Under the pieces are notes generated by a model. The model saw only the letters and a list, made by a program, of their open reading frames with translations, was not told the DNA's origin and did not search any database. Below are positions 45,514-56,062 of a stretch of DNA of 64,000 nt, one piece after another. The position numbers and the translations under genes are program-made. Origin of the DNA: Trileptium ribeirensis (Eukaryota; Nematoda; Enoplea; Enoplida; Thoracostomopsidae); assembly GCA_030248225.1 (NCBI GenBank), contig JASANE010003231.1, forward strand, positions 1 through 64,000, in the 5' to 3' direction. Each line of letters opens with the position of its first letter. Position 1 is the first letter of the stretch.

Positions 45514-45590
45514 AAAACATTTCATGCCTGCCAAGGGAATCATCAGATGGCTTTATACCGTATACACGGTATCGGCTACCATTATGTTTT
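45514..45590 (-). ncRNA. Hammerhead ribozyme, copy 3, stem II decayed
   Basis: On the minus strand: stem III AAAACA with triplet ATA (45585-45583), stem I ATGG/CCAT enclosing a long perfect hairpin (ATACCGT/ACGGTAT), core CTGATGA (45546-45540), a poor stem II, and GAAA (45523-45520) followed by TGTTTT, which pairs fully with stem III. Stem I and stem III pairs differ from copies 1 and 2 on both strands. Confidence 0.6.
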
Positions 45591-46909
45591 TACTTCAAAT
45601 CAAACATATTACACAATTTAATAATATCATGATAATATTCAACATACAACATAGGGTACGATAATGATAATTCATACAAAGACTGTTTAAAATTGTTTTC
45701 GTTCTTCGTTATGAACTCAACTGCTTTTAAGGTGTGTTTCTCAGTTGAAAATAATGCACCAGCCCGATGGATGTGTTTTCCAGTCGAAAACGATGGATCG
45801 CTCTTATAAGTCAATAAGTTGTTTTTGCTAGCTACATACTCACTTTTTAGATGGTCAAAATGGATGGTGGTTCAAATGTTAGGCTTGTAGCCGTTAACTT
45901 CAAATCCTGTGTAACTGAGTTTTGTTGTATAAAACCGAAGGAGCTGAGTAACCAAACGTATATATTCAATCAAATAACGCAACAGTATGATCACCCTATA
46001 ACTTGTTGACAACAAGTGTTAGCAGGAAATGTTACTACTTAAAGTGTTACTACTTAAAATTTGTACACAGTACACAAACGTTCAATAAAATCCGAATCAC
46101 GAGGGATACGATGAGGCAGAATAACCTCCTCTCGAGTTTGCAATCCAACTTCCCATCATGGCGTAAAAAAGGCGACCTAAGTATGCCGCTAGCTGGATTT
46201 TTTGGGGCTGTAGGTTGTTTCAAATTACTGGACAAACCCCCGCAGACCACAACTGGGTTACGACATACCGCATAAATCTCTTAACACTGTATATTATATA
46301 TACTGCAAGGCAGCCTCACGTCTTCATCTATTTAATATTGATACAAAGATCACGTCGGTGGAGACAGAACCTGCGGTATTTAAATCATAAAACAACTACA
46401 GTTAACACGGACGTATTAAATAAAGTAGATGGCGTTTCAAAATCAAAAATTGTAAATACAACCGCAAAGATAATAATTGCTCTTGGTGGAATAAGGCACA
46501 GAGGAGCAATAACAATAACTGTAACAGCGTGTTTTTATTTATCATAATCCATATCGTTACGTAAAAATATAGCTATGTAAACAAGATGTATACACTTCGA
46601 CGAATAAACGTGATAATATACTAATCACCGGAGTCATTTAAATGGGTAAATGTCTCGCGGTACGGCTAATCATAGGGAACCGCTAAACAACCGACGCCGA
46701 AAACTACAAAACAGGAGCTAGCACAAGCAGTGTAACATGGAGTCTCTACTAATGAACCTGTGCACACCTGTCACTGACACCACCTTATGGACCGCTAAAT
46801 GCATCCATAATAACTGCCTGACACACGCTGACACCATGGTACAATCTGCCATATACATAATTAGCCGTTCCAAAATATAATTGTGTTATAATTTTCCAAA
46901 TAAAGAAAG

Positions 46910-46970
46910 AAACACGTAACGGTAGCCTATAGCCGTCTGATGAGGCCCGTGGTACGGCCGAAACGTTTTT
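46910..46970 (+). ncRNA. Hammerhead ribozyme, type III, copy 2
   Basis: Stem III strand AAACAC, triplet GTA (46916-46918), stem I ACGG/CCGT, core CTGATGA (46937-46943), stem II GGCC..GGCC, GAAA (46960-46963) and CGTTTTT, pairing at six of seven stem III positions. Compared with copy 1 the first stem I pair is A-T in place of G-C, a compensated change. It reads towards the right end. Confidence 0.85.
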
Positions 46971-47411
46971 GCCATTTGTGACAATACCGATATGTATGTT
47001 AATGTTTACATGTATGCGTGCGTGTATTTTTATTTATTTGTGTATCTCTATGTATACAAAGTAGACATATATACATGTATGATGCACATGTATACATATA
47101 TACATATAAATAAGAGTAATGCTCAACACATGACTCATCACCCCAACCTCCTCCGGAGGGGGGGGGGGGTAAAACCCCCATTTTTCATCTACTAACCTCA
47201 TTAAAGGTGCAAAGCATAAGCTCGATTCTTTGTATCTATGGAACTAGGACAGTACTAAATTTTGGTATATAATTCGCTTCAGAAAAACACTCATAACTAT
47301 TAACCCATTTTTTTCTACCAATGCCGATTTGCCAATGCCGATTTAACCATATATAAAATTATTTATCAGTATTTTTTAAAATTGTCGATACCAAATGTAC
47401 GTTCGTCTTAC

Positions 47412-47700
47412 TTTGTCGTTTGAAATAGTCGCTCGGTCAGGTTGTTGATCAATCGACGATTTTGTGTCATTCGACGTCGTGCAAACAGGAGCCACCAAAA
47501 ATTTGTCTGAACAAAGCACATCGAATACCATTGATTGATGCGTAACAATGAGCATAGATTGATACCGGAAACTTGGCAGAGACGGACTGAAACGACAACG
47601 CTGAGCAGTGTAAGAAGGATGCTGACCAGCAGCGTGTACATTCGGCGTAGCGTGCGCGCACGCGTAGGACGACTGTCAGCCATGGTAATTTTGGAGTCAT
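47412..47700 (-). CDS. Receptor gene B, exon 2
   Basis: Acceptor GTAATTCCAG before 47700 and donor CGACAAA before GTAAGA; phase 1 junction in, phase 2 out. It encodes about 96 residues: basic ADSRPTRARTLRR, a membrane segment YTLLVSILLTLLSVVVSVRL, then QWYSMCFVQTNFWWLLFARR. TNFWWLLFARRRM matches NLNLWWLHAAQARL of gene A, and both genes have the same phase-1 intron before this exon. Confidence 0.68.
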
Positions 47701-48439
47701 CTGGAATTACAGTATTCGTTCGACTTTCTGGAAATGGCTGCTACAAACCAAAACCAGACGCGTGTGGCTACCAAATCTGCTATAATTTAACTTTTTATGT
47801 GCTCACCGTGGTGCCGAATTTAAATTATATTTTGCAAACAACGTTGCTGCCATGTACAGGTAAAAACAGCTATGTATACAGGTGGCGTGCTAAACATAGT
47901 TTTCGTATTGCGCTGCTTCATTAAGTTTTTCGTACATAATTCCAATTAAACAAAGCGTACAGGGAAAGTTCACCATTTATATAAAGCTGGTTATTGCTGC
48001 AAACCCAAGCACCATAATATTTTCAGTTGCACTACCAACATCAAAGAAGGGAGAACAATTTTTTATTCTGACACACAGAGAAGTCGCCTATGTGTCAGAT
48101 AAGGTTTTATGGCAAGAGAACTCTTATTTTTTTACTAACATATTACAAAAGATGTCATTTCGGAATCATTACACTGTGGTTAGAAGATTAAGCGTAAGTA
48201 TTGTAATCTCATTTTTGGTTGTTTATGCTGCATTGATACTATGTAAAACCCAGCCTGTTAAAGACAATCCTTGATCTCGACAGCAAGGTGTCAAAACTAT
48301 GCCATGTCGGTCAATATTATGGTCATTTGATAGATGGTAGATTGTCTAAAATGAACTTCGAAACAGTTTCTGAAAACAATAAGCGAAGCTTGAAGTTAAA
48401 CTAAATAAGGGACCAAACTTCAAAAGTCGTTTAAAACAT

Positions 48440-49530
48440 TAACATATTAAGTGCACTTATTTTAACTCACGCAGTATCAAAAATAAACTGCCTGATTTAC
48501 AAACTTTTCTGAAACTTAACGATTTTGCGAGTGTTAATATTTAGAAACATGACTTGATGATGCGGTTCCGAATTCTATTCTTGAAATTCCAGAATATGAT
48601 ATAATTCGTAAAGATAGAAAATATGGTAGAGGTGGTAGCGTTGCTACTTTAATAAATAAAAACATAAAATTTTTGAAAGTGCCGCAGGAAACAAAATATA
48701 AAGAAATAGATCTGTGTCTGTCAATATACTTATTCCGGATAGGCACAGAATCATTTGTATTTATTGACGTTCTTCTGGCTCTTCTACATATAGTGACTCG
48801 ATAATTGGTTATATTAAATCAACTTTGCACGTTTCTTATCTAGTAAGTTGTAGAAGATTTCAATTATGTTGAATTCTCACCGAATTGCAAACGTTCCCGA
48901 ACTTTTGATTTTTATAACTTTGAATAATGTCTAATGGAATGTAGCTTAACTCAACTAGTCAGTTTTCCAGCTAGAGGCCCTAACACTCTTGACTTAATTT
49001 TATCATATTCTCCTCTTAATGTTTTGAATTTATCGGCAGAAGAATGTTTTGCGAACTCCGACCACGTTCTATATATTATAAAATTAAAGGAAAGTTCAAT
49101 AACAAATCACCTTTTGTTATGACTACAAAAATACAGATTTTAGTAATACGGAGAGATAGCTTTTATAATTCAACTGGAACTACCTTTTGAGCGCTGTATT
49201 CAGTATTAATGCCAAGTGGTCACTGTTCAGTGACATATTAACCAGTGCAATTAAGCTTTTTATGCCTAAGTGTGTATTTAATGCGCACGGTATTATTTAT
49301 CCAAAATATATTAAACGTATGCAAAACTAAAATCTTTGCGTCATAGCAAAATTTCAGGAAATTATGATAATTATAAAAAATAGCTAATAAATGCTTCAAA
49401 ATTCTCTAAAACTTCAAGCGTATGAATGAGTAACGAATTCTAAATTCCTATTATAAAAATTGATTAATTCGATATGTTAATAATAGATTTTATGATCGCA
49501 ATGGTATTACTGCATTAAAAAGTTATATAT
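48440..49530 (+). pseudogene. CR1-type LINE, endonuclease and linker
   Basis: Broken frames show ETWLDDAVPNSILEIPEYD and GRGGSVATLINKNI (about 48545-48670), then LTQLVSFPARGPNTLDLILS and FANSDH (48934-49070). These are blocks of the APE-like endonuclease of CR1/jockey-group LINEs. The linker VNNRFYDRNGITALKSYI runs up to about 49530, where a different LINE is inserted. The reading resumes at 51562. Confidence 0.7.
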
Positions 49531-51561
49531 AATGGCAATCAAGATCGCCTTGATTCACCTTGGTACGATACCGAATGTCGACGAGCAAAAACAACGCTCA
49601 GGCGAGACGAACTTTACGTTTATGACGTCAATCACATTGTCAACCGGACAGACAAAACTATGCCAACCAGAAGAAGCTCTATCGACAAATGTGTCAACAA
49701 AAATTGAACAATCATTGGAAAATTAAAATAAATGCGGTTAGTAACAACAAAAAATGGACCGTTATAAACACGATGTTTAACCGCAAGCGCCAACCATCGA
49801 TCTCACCTGAACGCGCCGACGAATTTGCGACTTATTTTGTAAGCAAGGTTGCTGCTATTCGCTCGCAGTTTCCTCCATCTAAACCACTATCGCCATCAGC
49901 GTCGTACAAAGGTCCGCAATTGCGTCTGGCTCCAGTATCCGAAGAATTCATCTCTACTCTTATTACAAAAAGCAACTCCAAATGTTGTGCTCTAGATGTA
50001 CTACCACCGTCAATAATAAAGAAGTTTGTTGTTGTTCTGGCTCGGCCAATTACTGCACTTATTAACGAATCAGTTCAAACTGGAGTTGTTAGCAACAGGG
50101 AAAAACGTCCGTTATCCACCCGCGATTAAAACGTCCAAACGACGACATAAATGATATGAGCAACTTTCGTCCAATTTCGAACATCTCCTACCTTGCCAAA
50201 ATTATTGAACGGTTAGTACTAGGAATCAGATCATGTCTGAACTGATCAGTCATCTAGAAAGAAATGACCACATACCTAAATTCCAGTCTGCATACCGCAA
50301 AGGTCATTCCACTGAGACTGCATTGGTAAAAATTTGCAGTGATATTCAAACAGCCTTTGCAAGAAAACAGGTTACTCTGCTCATCAGCCTGGATCTATCT
50401 GCTGCTTTCGACACAGTTGATCACACAATGATGCTTCAGCGACTTCACGACGTAGGTGTGTCACCTTCCTCCCTGAAGTGGTTCGAATCTTATTTGACAA
50501 ACAGGAAACAACGCGTTCAACTTGGGAGAACAATGTCAAAGACTACAGTGTCACGGAGTGGAGTCCCACAAGGAAGCGTCATTGGACCAGTCCTTTTCAA
50601 CATGTTCATTGCTCCGGTGATCGAAATCGTGACTGCAGCAGGTTTCAACATTCACAGCTATGCGGATGACATTCAGATATATAAAACTTTTTATAGAGGT
50701 GACGAACCTCTGGTTGTTACATCGGTGCAGAGTTTATTTGTTTCCTTGAACATTTGGTTTTGTAACAACAAATTAAAGCTCAACAAATCAAAAACTGGAC
50801 TAATATATTTTTGTCGGCAGAAATATGACGGTCCATCCCTGGACTTTGGAGATGAGACGATCAATCCCACTGATACAATAAAGATTTTAGGCGTTACATT
50901 CGACACGAAATTGACATTCGCAAAACATATCGCAGAATTAGCAGGATCTTGTACCTGGCAACTACGAGAAATAGGAAGACTTCGAAACCGCCTGGATGTT
51001 GATACAACTCATTCAATCGTCAGAGCTTTCGTCGTGTCTCGAATTGACTATTGTAATGCACTGTATGGCGGTCTGCAGTCGGTTTACCTTTCGCCACTTC
51101 GTCGTCTTCTGCACAATGCGGCCAGAATTGTTTCTGGTACTCGGCGACGCGAACATATAAGCCCCGTCTTAAGACAACTACATTGGTTGCCACTAGATCG
51201 ACGAATTAAGTACAAGATACTTCTGCTCATTTACAATGCGTTAAGTTGTAACACCCCATCTTATATTGTTGATATGCTAAACCAATCGTCAGCGGCCCGG
51301 CTTGCCAATGAGCGAATACTTCGAATCAACGAAACAATAGTTTTTGTTTTCTGGGACCATCGGAATGGAACACCTTACCAAGTATTTTACGAAATCCAAA
51401 TCTTGATTTATCCGAATTCAAATCTAAACTGAAAACTCATCTGTTCCCGGCTTTTTGACGATGAATTTTTGTATCTGACTGCTACATTGGTATTCATACC
51501 CAGCGCTTTTGTCACGCTTCTGCGAAAAAAGTGCTTTACAAATGTTTTATTATTATTATAG
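49531..51561 (+). mobile_element. L2-like LINE, 5'-truncated, inserted in the CR1-type LINE
   Basis: Carries the linker (PWYDTECRRAKTTLRRDE near 49560) and the reverse transcriptase in several frames. It ends CCAGCGCTTTTGTCACGC...GTGCTTTACAAATG with a TTATTATTA tail at 51547-51561, the kind of 3' microsatellite used by CR1/L2 elements. The endonuclease is missing. Confidence 0.78.
50233..51432 (+). pseudogene. L2-like LINE reverse transcriptase core
   Basis: A 399-codon open frame with FQSAYRKGHSTETALVKI, the LDLSAAFDTVDH box, SGVPQGSVIGPVLFN, the catalytic SYADDIQIY, and the thumb and C-terminal blocks RRLLHNAARIVSGTR and LHWLPLDRRIKYK. The NFRPISN block sits just upstream in another frame, and the C-terminus shifts frame near FWDHRNGTP, where the sister copy has FIGPSSWNRLP. 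Catalytic residues are intact but the gene is truncated, so it is probably inactive. Confidence 0.85.
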
Positions 51562-52576
51562 AATTTTCTGGCTTAGAATTTCCTTTGAAATAGTTTTGTA
51601 AACGTGGTTATTGATGATTACGGTATTAAACCCGTTTTTAATGTGCGTAAGTAGATATGAGAATTCAATTGGATATCTTTCACACCATACATTGTTTCAC
51701 ATTATTTAAAAAATGAAAAAAAACAACCACGGCTACTACCCTGATAGTTACACTTAATTTCTGCTACGGAATATTTATAATGCTGTTAGTGTTCCATTTG
51801 CTCACATTTTTAAACAATCATTTTTACGTTGTTCGTTATCTGATATTTGGCTTCACGCTACTGTGATTCCCATTTTTTAATGACGACGCTTCTGATCCAT
51901 CTAACTAAACTATAGGCCAATGTATCTTCTATCAACGTGCAGTAAGGTGATGGAATGTATAATTTCAGATGTTTTACGAAGTCATCTTGTAAATAACAAT
52001 TTAATCGCTGAATCACAACACGGCGTTATTTCGAAAAAATTAACCATTACACAATTACTTGATTGCAAATTTGATTGGGATGATAATGTAGACTTAAGTG
52101 ATTTTGCTGATCTAATCTATATTGATCTTGCTAATTCATTTTACACTGTTTCACATCCTAAGCTTTTCCATAAACTTTCTAGTTATGGAATTGCTTGCTT
52201 GGCGCTAAATTGATTTAAGGCTTTTTTACAAAATCGAAATTTAAACGTCAAAGTTTATTCAACGTTTTCTTTTACCCGCCAGGTAAGATCAAGAATTCCG
52301 CAAGGAAGTGTTCTTGGTTCATTATTATTTTTGATTTATATCAACGATATTACTGATAATATCACTAACATTTAACTTAAATTATTGGCCGACGATATAA
52401 AATTATATTTATGTTCTTCGCGGAGGATTCGGATAGCAGCTGGCTAAAAAACAAACTGCATTGAAACACGTTGAATATTAGTGTTCTAAATGGCAATTAA
52501 AATATCCGAATCATAATGTGCATTCTTAAGATTATATGTGCCTGATTTTAAAGAAAATATACGCTAAATAATCGAG
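51562..52576 (+). pseudogene. CR1-type LINE, reverse transcriptase first part
   Basis: Continues the LINE of 48440-49530 after the L2-like insertion. NYRPMYLLSTCSKVMECII (about 51905), ESQHGVISKKLTITQLL, FADLIYIDLANSFYTVSH (51920-52213), IPQGSVLGSLLFLIYIND (about 52295) and a LLADDIKLY catalytic box (about 52380) appear with stops and frameshifts between them. Interrupted at 52576 by a hAT element. Confidence 0.75.
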
Positions 52577-53736
52577 CAGAAAGTAACCGGAATTCCGGTT
52601 CCGACGAAAGTCGTGTTCCGGTTGCGGTTCCGGCAAAGGGCAAAACCGTACCGGAACCGGAATTCTGGATTAAAGATTTTGTTTGAAATTTTCACATTTT
52701 TGCTTCATCTGTGATCCAAACATATGTAATATATATTATACAATGATCAAGCTCCAATACAACCAAGCAAAAGAAAAGATTAACTAAGCAATTTGCTGTG
52801 TGAAAGTAGGGCACATAATTTCAGTAGGAATTTTTCATAATAACCTGCAGGAGTATGTTAACAAATCAAAGCCAGGTCGATGCTTGTAGCAGCTATTTTG
52901 CACCTTCAGAAGTCTTCGGGGTATGTTCGAATTAAATCGGCCCAACTCGGTAACAAAGTATGGCTTACGTAGAAGTGCTTAGCGTATTCTTTGCTAACAT
53001 AAATTGCGTCAAGCACGAGCCAGTGCGCTTGTAAACTTGGTAAATAGAATTGAAGTAGAAGCACCAGCCTAAATTGAAGTACACTAACGTTATCTGCAAC
53101 GCAGCCAGAAACCGCTCTCTTGGCAATGAACTGTATATGTTGAAACTGTGTGTGCAGCATCACAGTTTATCTCATTTATAGCATTCTGATTAGAAAATTA
53201 TCATTATCATCTAACTGACGGGCACTGTTTGTCCAACGCTAGCCTATACAGTGCCTCTGACCACTGATCAGAAAATTACCTTCTATCAGTTTCTATTAGA
53301 ATCATATGAACCAATAATTTCAAGTTTCATACAGAAGAACATGTAACAAACGTATGTGTAGTAAAGGGAGGCGACAGGAGACAGAGCGAACGTGTGTATT
53401 CTACGCTCCACGCGTTGTAAACACATCCAATTTGACGCAGTATACGCAATGGTGTATAGTGGAAGGCATTTTTTGCTCTGGGTGTCCAAGAACCGACATA
53501 TTGATCGATAAACAGTCATTATTAGCTTCGTCAGTCACTTTAAAGTTGCAGAAAGGCAATATTGCCATCGCAACACAATAAGTTTAATGCAAAAGTTATT
53601 TTTAATGCATTTTATATCCACTATACCTTCATTTCTTCCTTCATCTGTTTTACTATATATAAATTTCGAAGACCAGGTTCCGGATCCGGTTTAAATGGAC
53701 GGTTCCGGTTGCTGGTTCCGGTTCCGGTTATTCCTG
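52577..53736 (+). mobile_element. Non-autonomous hAT, CCGGAA-rich family, copy C
   Basis: Ends CAGAAAGTAACCGGAATTCC and ...GGTTCCGGTTATTCCTG, with an exact 8-bp duplication TAATCGAG at 52569-52576 and 53737-53744. The first ~100 and last ~80 bases are built from GGTTCCGG/CCGGAACC words. The interior has no open frame of note. It is inserted in the CR1-type LINE. Confidence 0.9.
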
Positions 53737-53744
53737 TAATCGAG

Positions 53745-54005
53745 GTACTAAAATTGTTTTTGAATATGGAGCTCTAGGCATCATTATTTCTGCAAACTTA
53801 CCATTTAGACAACTCTGCCTTGAAAGTGCTCCTTGAGCCGACAGAATAATCAGTATACTGTTTAGGTGCTTCTTAGCAACCAAGATGAATGAACTTTTAA
53901 GAGCGTATAAACGTTATGTACGTCCTATACTTGAGTATGGCTGCGTGGTTTGGTCACGATGTTTTAAGTCAGATTTTGAATTAACGGAACGTGTGCAGTG
54001 TTGTC
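53745..54005 (+). pseudogene. CR1-type LINE, C-terminal fragment
   Basis: YKRYVRPILEYGCVVWSRCF (about 53905) and FELTERVQ are the usual CR1 thumb/C-terminal block. It continues 51562-52576 across hAT copy C and stops near 54005, where satellite-like DNA begins. Confidence 0.7.
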
Positions 54006-55060
54006 AGAACATGGTGACATGTAGTGGAGATTGTGTGTTGCAGGGGTGAAATCTTTTAAATTGCGTCTGCGTGTGTGTAATCGGCCATAACTTGGAAACG
54101 ACTTTGCCGATTGTTACGATCTTGGGCTCATTCGAACCGGGATAGACGATTTACGGTGTATATCCCCGAGAGTTTTTTGATTTGGGGTCTTGTTCAGGGT
54201 CAGCGGTCAAAATGTGGGTTTTTTGCCAATTTAGTACCCTTCAAGCAAGGTTATTTTTAGCTAAACTTTCGAATTGTTTTATCTGGTTGTTTTATTTGAG
54301 AGTAAAATGATAAATGCCGATGTCTCTTTTTTGTTATTCGATTAAGGCTCCGGTTGTAGAGTTGTGGGGTTTGCTTATGATGCCCCAATGGTTCCTCGGC
54401 CCAAAATTCGAAAATTTGTTCTGACGTCCTGGGCGGCTAACATGTTTCAATTGGGGTTTTCGGGCATGGGAAACTATTGTGTATGCAGGTTTTGTTCTGT
54501 GCTCCATGAGTACGGGGTATGGTGCCCCCAAGGTTCTGGGTCAAAGAACAAATAAAGTTTTTTTACCTTATTTTAGTACCCTTTACGGAAGCAAGGTTAT
54601 TTTATGTTAACTTCCGATTTTTTTTCTGTGCTTAGTTTCATTTCATAGTGCAATGATAAATCCCTATGCCTCTTTTTTGTTTTTACATTAAGGCTCCGGT
54701 TCATGGGGTTTGAGGTATGACACCTCCGTGGTTCCTCGACCCAAAAAGGTTCACTGGGGGGTTTTCGAGCATGGTAAACTCATTGCTGATGTTGATTTTG
54801 CTCTTCGATCCATGGTTCTGTGGGTACGGGGGTATGGCTCCGCCATGGTTCATCGAGCCGAAATTCCTAATTTTACAGTTACGTCATGGAAGCTGATAGC
54901 TAGCACTTGGGTGTATTGGGGCATGGGAAACTTACTGCCCGTGTTAGTTTTGTTCTAACTTGTGCGGTATTGTGTGTTATCCACATATAGCATATCGACG
55001 TATGCTATCGAAAGCTGATTGGCTGTGCACGCAAAAGGCGTAGCGTTACTTTCACTACGT
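54006..55060 (+). repeat. Satellite-like DNA inserted in the LINE
   Basis: Two diverged units of about 350 bp can be aligned (TTTAGTACCCTT...CAAGGTTATTTT...AAGGCTCCGGTT...GGTTCCTCG from 54230 and from 54581), with internal duplications of the GGCATGGGAAACT and GGTTCCTCGACCC blocks. LINE coding sequence ends before it and resumes after it. Similar sequence recurs near 60150-60400. Confidence 0.55.
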
Positions 55061-55420
55061 TCTACAATCTCGATAGAATTACTAGTTTTACTCGTCGTTT
55101 GCTACACAGAGCTGAAATTTCAAATCAACCGTTATATTGAAAGGTTAAAAACATTAAACTTAGAAACATTAGAACCACCTCATCTTCATAATGACTTAAT
55201 AATGGTTTTTAAAATGTTACATGGTTACATTAATTTGCCGCTCCATCAATTTTTTTTTTAATTTCTCATAACAAACGTCTAAGGGGAGATAAATGGAAAT
55301 TAATAAAACTAAGACATAGCACCAATTGCCTGAATTTATTGATGACAGAAATGTTGTTCAAGTCAACAGTATTAAATCGTATCGGTGGTTAATTAAAAAG
55401 TTGATTTGACGGAATTTCTA
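55061..55420 (+). pseudogene. CR1-type LINE, C-terminal end
   Basis: FTRRLLHRAE (about 55095), ERLKTLNLETLEPPHLHNDL and IMVFKMLHGYINLPLHQFF match the final block of CR1 reverse transcriptases. A decayed RG...KL tail follows to about 55420. This completes the LINE that starts at 48440. Confidence 0.68.
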
Positions 55421-55908
55421 ATTTTCCAATGAAATGTCATATGTTAGGCAGTAATCCGAATTTGAAACTGAAACAGTCCATTGTGATTCCTCTTAAAATT
55501 TCATGCCATTAGCCACCAAAAATATTCTAGTGATTTCAAACCATTTCATCTGGGTATTTTCTGCCCTCATAACGCGCCATCAGACTGTTTTAGCAAATTT
55601 TGGATCAAGATCACTTGAGATTTGAGACCATTTCACTCTTGAACGACCTATTCTGCATAGCATGGTGTTCTCTCGAGGCCTTGTAGTGCAGCAATACCCT
55701 TTCAAATTAGTGCATATTGCACACCAAGTTAATTTTTCGCTAAGTAACACCCAAAAATTATTTTTCGCGTAAGTAGGTTACCAAAGTCATTGCGTCACTA
55801 CAGAAAGCTCACGTTAGCGAGAAAACGCAGATCTCTATTCAACACCACACCCCAGTTAAATATAAAAAATATATTTTTTATAAAATATTAAGTTAAGTTA
55901 AGGCTTAC

Positions 55909-56062
55909 TTGTTGTTATCCCAATTAATGACATTAACATAGAATATGGGCGCAGAATTTTCCAGGCAAGATCGGTGGCGTTTTGAGGCTCTTTAGACAGG
56001 GACACAATACTTGTCGAGCCCCCTAGAACAGAACCGTCGTCGAACATATTCCCAAATGATGG
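55909..56062 (-). CDS. Receptor gene B, exon 1 of those identified
   Basis: Acceptor AATTGTCATAG before 56062 and donor ACAACAA before GTAAGC; phase 0 in, phase 1 out, and the phase matches exon 2 eight kilobases away. It encodes FDDGSVLGGSTSIVSLSKEP and ATDLAWKILRPYSMLMSLIG, the first membrane-like stretch. It corresponds in position to the end of the long exon of gene A. Either the ATG inside this exon or an exon further upstream provides the start. Confidence 0.6.

Larger units (their letters stand above)
44704..47193. mobile_element. 2.5-kb inverted-repeat element with hammerhead ribozymes
   Basis: The termini are inverted copies starting AGTAGATGAAAGATGGGGG, with a G/C-rich stretch around CTCCGGAGGAGGTTGGGG. 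The direct repeat AACCTC lies at 44698-44703 and 47194-47199, a 6-bp target duplication. About 240 bases inside each end lies a second inverted pair that is a hammerhead ribozyme (44942-45001 minus; 46910-46970 plus), with a third, decayed one at 45514-45590 minus. AG...CT ends with a 6-bp duplication are a Polinton trait; hammerheads are a Penelope-like/retrozyme trait. No gene of either group was recognised inside. It lies in the intron between exons 3 and 2 of gene B. Confidence 0.75.

Noticed and set aside
44704..47193. Polinton/Maverick
   Set aside because: Termini and 6-bp duplication would fit, but no polymerase, integrase, ATPase or capsid gene is present, and hammerheads point elsewhere; left unclassified.
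44709..47195. Small proteins in the open frames at 44709-44900 and 46992-47195
   Set aside because: They overlap the G/C-rich inverted ends and TATG-type simple repeats; no motif.
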